Source: Ricordea florida (taxonomy: Eukaryota > Cnidaria > Anthozoa > Corallimorpharia > Ricordeidae). Taken from it: a DNA stretch of 64,000 nucleotides. Numbering within the stretch: the first letter of the stretch is position 1; each line of letters begins with the position of its first letter. Positions 41,501-47,500 of this stretch are shown in pieces. A model generated the notes under the pieces. That model saw nothing but the letters and a program-made list of their open reading frames with translations. It had not been told where the DNA came from and made no database searches. Where the stretch lies: contig OX453276.1 of the NCBI GenBank assembly GCA_949710005.1, forward strand, positions 5,914,877-5,978,876. Reading direction: 5' to 3'. The translations under genes and the position numbers were made by a program.

Positions 41501-44500
41501 TCACTGTTCTTTTGCCTGATCTAAGCTCTCCACACATAAGCTGTTTTGGTAGACGGTCTTCACTCGTGAGAGCTGTATGGTCCGCCCATCTGACTTCCAT
41601 CTTCTGTAGGAGGCAAAGATGCTTTGGGGGCGAGCATGCTTCAGGACTTCCGTGTCGAACGCTTTGTCCTGCTATTTAGTGCGGAGGATTCTATGGAGAC
41701 AGCCCATGCGAAACTGAGCAGTTGAGCTGTTTGATGAGCATTCTGTGGACAATCCAGGTCTCACAGTCATGGAGGAGAGTGGTAAGGACCACCGCTTTTT
41801 AGACATTTAGCTTGGTCGTGACATTGATTTCTTAGCACTACCAAACGTTCTCCCGAATTCCCCGAAAGAAGCACTGGCTTTTGCGATCCTGTTGTTATCC
41901 TCAACGCCAATCTTGACAGCATTTGTGAGGGTACTAGTCACGTATGTGGAGCTGTCGTGTATCTTAAAATTTTTTTCTCTTGAGTGTGATGGAGGCCTGG
42001 CTCTTCGGCTTTTCTGAGGAAGGCGGGTACATAACCTAAGTGTTCTTGCTGCTGAGCTTGAGCCCGCATGTTATGGACGACTGACACATTTCTCGCTGAC
42101 TGTTGCGCCCAGTGGCGACGTTCAAAGTGCAATCATCAGCAAAGAGGAAGTCTCTGATAATCGTTTCCTTCAGCTTTGTGACGGCTTGCAGTCGCCGGGG
42201 ATTAAAAAGCCTGCTGACAGTTCTGTATTTAACCTGGATGCTGTTATGGTAGTTGTGAAAGGCGTGACTTAGTATGGTAGAGAACATCATTCGGAAGAGT
42301 GTTGGGGCGAGCACGCAGTTTGCATTCAAACCGTTCTTCATGGGAAGGTTGTTAGACTCCTATCCATCGTCCAGAACTCTAGAACATCATGCTATCATGG
42401 AACTGCCTGACAACTGATGTGAACCTGGCGGGCACCCAAACTTCTCCTTCCCACAGGCCATCTCTGCTGACTGTCAGTTGAAGGCCTTGGTCAGGTTGGC
42501 AAAGGTGGTGAAGAGGTCGATATGTTCTTCCTGGGCTTTTTCTTGGGGCTAGCGGGTAGCAAATATGTTACTCCAGTTGTAAGTGGGTCTCAATTAGGTC
42601 TGTCTTTTAACCCTCACAATATTTGTGGGTATCACAATTATGGGTATTTATTACACATTTGTAAGTGCGACACACGACTTGTTCTTGTCAACTGCATTTC
42701 TAACATAACAAATCGCAGGACTGATTTTATCACCATAATGACAATGCCAATGTACAATCTAAGGTGAAGAGATGCAATGTGAGAAGAGAATTCGTTGGCC
42801 AGATAGAAAACAGAACAGTACCATCACTATAACTTAAACCTCCAAACCAGAAGTAATTTTGTCATTCTGTATTATTAATTCCCAGATAGTCGACAAAATA
42901 CCGTTTTCACGGCCTGACGTAACTCAGTTATTCGCAGACAGTACAATAATGGATTAAGAGAGGAATTGACTAAAAATATCGCTGTACTTATGTTAATAGC
43001 AGCCGGACTGTCCCGACTTAAAATAATTGATGCGAGTGTCGTAAAAATGAAAGGTGCGTTACAAAAAGCAAACACAGCATAGACACAAAATATGTTCAAA
43101 GCGGATTTCCTAAGCTTTGTCAAGTTTGAACCATTGGCGTTAACGAACTGCTGTTGTTGAGAGTGAATCTGCGCTTGGTGACGTCTTATGATTCGATAGA
43201 TTCTGTAAAACACAATAAATGATACAATGAGGCAAAAAGGGAGCACTGCAGCTAAGAAATCAAAGATTATCTTCCTCGGGCTCCACCACCACATACTTGA
43301 CATCAAAAAGGAAAGGAACCAAATGGCAGCCACGGCAAAACAAACTTTGAATCGTGTCACCACAGCGTTGTAGCTCAGATGTAACTCCAGAGCAAGCAAG
43401 ATTTCCATTGCAATTGCAACTGCGGACAAGAATGACGCAGGGCCAAAAAGGAACGCAACTCGAGTAAATACGTCATCTGCTGTGCGGTACAAAGTTGAAC
43501 ACTGGCAGGTGCCTTCCAGAAAATTTAACAAAACGTAAATTGGCTGAGCAATTAAGCCAACGGACATGTCAGTAACAGCAAGGTTTGCGAGGAAAACGTT
43601 TGAGACCGAGTGCAGGGATGTTGTCTTCCAAATCGCCATCAAAACAGCGGCATTTCCAATGGTAGCAGTTAAACAGAAAGGAATGTTTATAGCAGCGACT
43701 GCAACCTGGTATCCTAAGCAAGTATTTTCATTCACTACGTTAGCACGTACGGTCTGGCATGTATCGATGCTGGTTCCAAACGCCATATCATGGCTCTTTC
43801 TTCTTTCGACGATTTAGGGCTTTTCTTCGTTTTGAAGGCAGCTGCTTGCCTTAAGTTTGATTTCCTTGACAGAAAAACAGTCACTAAAAGAGGACCACCT
43901 ATTGAAGTAAGCTTTATTACTATTTTATGGCTACGCCACGACTGCCGGGCCAACGGAAAATATTTGCAAATCGCCGAATTCAGTTCAGGAATCAATTTTT
44001 GCCTCCACTGAGAAACCATTTTAAACAAGATGTATATAATCTTAAAATTGTATGCATTATTGTTTTTCATTTCAAAGAAAGAGATGCGTTATGCCTTTTA
44101 TTTCATTTTCTATTACGAAAAAACAGCTTTAAGAATTAATAGATTTTTAGACTTTAGACTTCGAATAGGGTTAGGTTAGGCCTGACGAACCACACACATG
44201 CTGTGCTTGATTGGGATTTGCCAAGAGGAAGTTTTGAAGCTTTTAAGCAGGAGGTCATTTTTAACAATGATGATACAGAGTTTTGAAAAAAGCCGGTATG
44301 ATACAATCAAGGGGATTCGTTACAAGCCGGATACCGGACGTCTGGTCGTCTGAAATTTATCTTCCGCTAGCTCACACGAAATATGTTAATGATATTTTTT
44401 GTTTGTACATTTTCAGTGCCTCAAAGACTTTAAACCCAAGACTTAACCAAAGACTTTGGTTAACCTATTCCTTCAAAGGAAGGCAGGAAATTGTATTTCA

Positions 44501-47500
44501 GAGCGTCCAATTTCAAATTGGACGCAATACCCCGGACACCCCTTAAAGTCCGTGCCCTCTGTACTCACGTCCGCTTGTTGAGCCTAGACGCCCGCTACTT
44601 TCAAACGTTACCGAAAACCCTGTATGATTATCTAAAACAACCTGCAATTAAGCTCTATTCTTGTGACCGAGATCAAGATCTAATCGCGTACAGGGAGGCC
44701 TAAAAAGACATGGCGGAGGACGATCCAAGAGGACTTGTACTACACTGGTATGCGTGGCCCGGAAGCTACGGCGAAGGCATGGAATAGGGTCCGGTGGGGG
44801 CAGATCGTCTAGGTGCTATGCTCCCAACGGGGTCCAGAAGACTAAATCAAGTCAGGTCACTTTCAAGTGTAACTAAAAACTCTGTATGATTATATAAAAT
44901 AACCTGCAATTGAGTCCAATCCCTGTAACCATGATCAAGAGCTAACTCGTGATAAATCACATGCACTGATGATGGAGGTGTTTGGGTAGGATCTGTATTT
45001 ATTCCCTCTTTCTTTTCTGTTGATTTAGGATTTAACAGGGTTCGTGTTGGGGTGAGTAAGGAGTTTTTAAGGACCAAAATACAATTTTTAAGGAGTATTT
45101 TGTTTGTTTGTTTATTTGAAAAAAAAAAAAGAAAAGAAATAACTGCCATTGTTTCTATTACTGAATTATTTATGCACAATATGCTACTGTTGTATAATTG
45201 AATATAAATTTAATAATAATGATGAAACAGAAAAAAATATTGTGAATAATGTGAACATAACATCATAACACGACATGGAACTTCCCCCAAAAATGTATAT
45301 TAATGTCAATGAAGGAGTTAACACCATCTAACATGTGAAATGTTTTCTGCTAAAATTAAATGTTTGAGCTTTGTTAGACAAGAAATAAGGAGTTCTTAAG
45401 GAGTTTTTGCTGAATTTTGTAAATTTAAGGAGTTTTTAAGCGCCCTTTAGAACGTAAATCAAATCTAAGGAGTTTTTAAGGAGTTTAAGGAGTAGCACGA
45501 ACCCTGATCTGTGGATTTAATCTAAATTTAAGAACCCGATTGTGTAATAATTCAACCTCAAAGGCAAGTGCAATTACCAAAAGGTCATCTCTGGACTAGG
45601 CTTGAGCCATTCCCAATCTCCACTTGACAAAATCCAAGTTATTGAGAAAGTCTGCAGCTGCATTCTCGAACATTTCAATGCATGTTCACATAACGCAATA
45701 ATGGTGAAGATGAAAAACTCAAGAACAAAACGAGATGCGATTACAGTTGGACACATGCCTGATAGCTTAGAGGGGGTCCTGTACAAACCATTACTGGAAA
45801 ATGAAATCAAGATGACTTGCCATGTGTCCGGAAAAAGCAGGAATCGCACCTGAAGGTGTATGGGTGCAGGGAGGAGGCATCGAGATTCCTTGCTTTCACC
45901 AAATTTATGTTAAGAAAGGACCTAAAAGTCTAAGAATAGAACTAAGAGGCAAGCTAGTAGAACTCGTCCCGACAAGTGACAACACAGTATAAGAATTTAA
46001 ATATCCAGAACCCACCAATGTGGCAGACAAAAACACGAAACTAAAAAAATGAATTCCTTCTCATTTTGTTAATCATCGCTCTCGTTCCTTATCAAATTGT
46101 ATTGCTGTATTTAGCACGTAGCTATCTCTGTTACACAGACCATTTAACACAAGCATAATATTATGTTGTTTATTTTTCATTTCGGGAAAGAGCTAGCGCC
46201 AACTTTGTTTTATGGTTTTTGGTCTCCGAAAATAATGACCCTCCGAGAGTAACGACACTCCTAAAGTAACGATCCCCAAAGGCTGCTAATTTTGAAAGTA
46301 ACGAGGGTCGCTACTATGGGAACTTTACCGTAGTTAATTAATTCATTAATCAATTAATTGCCTTTGACTCAAAAAGGTAAACATTTTTCGAGGGAAGAAA
46401 TATTAACTTGAAATTTACAGAATACATTTTTTACCTCAAAGAAGTTGTTTCTGAACTTGATCAGGCTGGCTTCATTAATGTTTGTTGCGGCACCACCATC
46501 TATATCAAATTTTGGACGCTTGTGCAGGTTTTCTCGTGGCGTGTCATCTTGTTTGTAGGTTTGAGCATCATTTACCTCGCTTTTGACCTCTGTTTCCTGA
46601 GAGATTTGACCCACATCATCCTTTAGGTTCTCCCCTTTTGATACCATCTCAGCAGTTGGCTCATTGCTGATAGCTGTTGCAGGCTCCTGTATTTGTATCT
46701 TGGTGATATCAGGTTTTATGCTTTCAGTAGCGTCGACACGCGACTTCTCTGCCAGTACCGTATTGATGTCTGTCTTGTTGTCACCGTCCTCAAAATAACA
46801 ATAGAGGCCTTACGCAACAGGACGGCTGGAAGACTCAGAACGGCAGAATGACGAAAAAATGTCGCGCGAGACTTTGCATTCCTATTCTTACGCGACAATT
46901 TTTCGTCATTTTTTCCGTCCTGAGTCTTTAGGCCCTTCTGTTGCGTAAGGTCTCTAATATCAACTCTTACACTCTTAGACGGTGGTCAATGTATAACTTC
47001 CCCTTTTCGATATGTTGTCAAGCAAACAGATCATGAGAATCAGTATATATATATCAGACAAATATTCTTTGAAATCGAGGTGAATAGTGGCAGAATATTT
47101 CTAAGGCCGCTGTTCACTATGATCAAAGAGAGTAATTGTTGTAGTATATACCAATGAAAAAACCTCAGTCACATCTCTCAGAATCAACTGCAAAGCGAGG
47201 ATTGATAAGCCCCGGCACTATTAACCGTATAGGAAGGAAAAAGTGAGCCAATCAGATTACACAAAAAGGTTGTTGAGTTGTTGCATAATAATTTGTACTG
47301 AGGGACCGGTCATTATTTATAAGGGGGGGGGGGGGATTGAGAATTTGACGGAGTGAGAATTTTTTTTTCCATAACCCACCGTTTAAAGGTTTTTGCTGCA
47401 CCCTTTAAAGGTTTTCACTTTATCTCTCAGTGTCTAGTTTCTTCGGAATGTGGAAATACGTGGACGACACGACGGTCTCAGAATATATTCCTAAAGGTCA

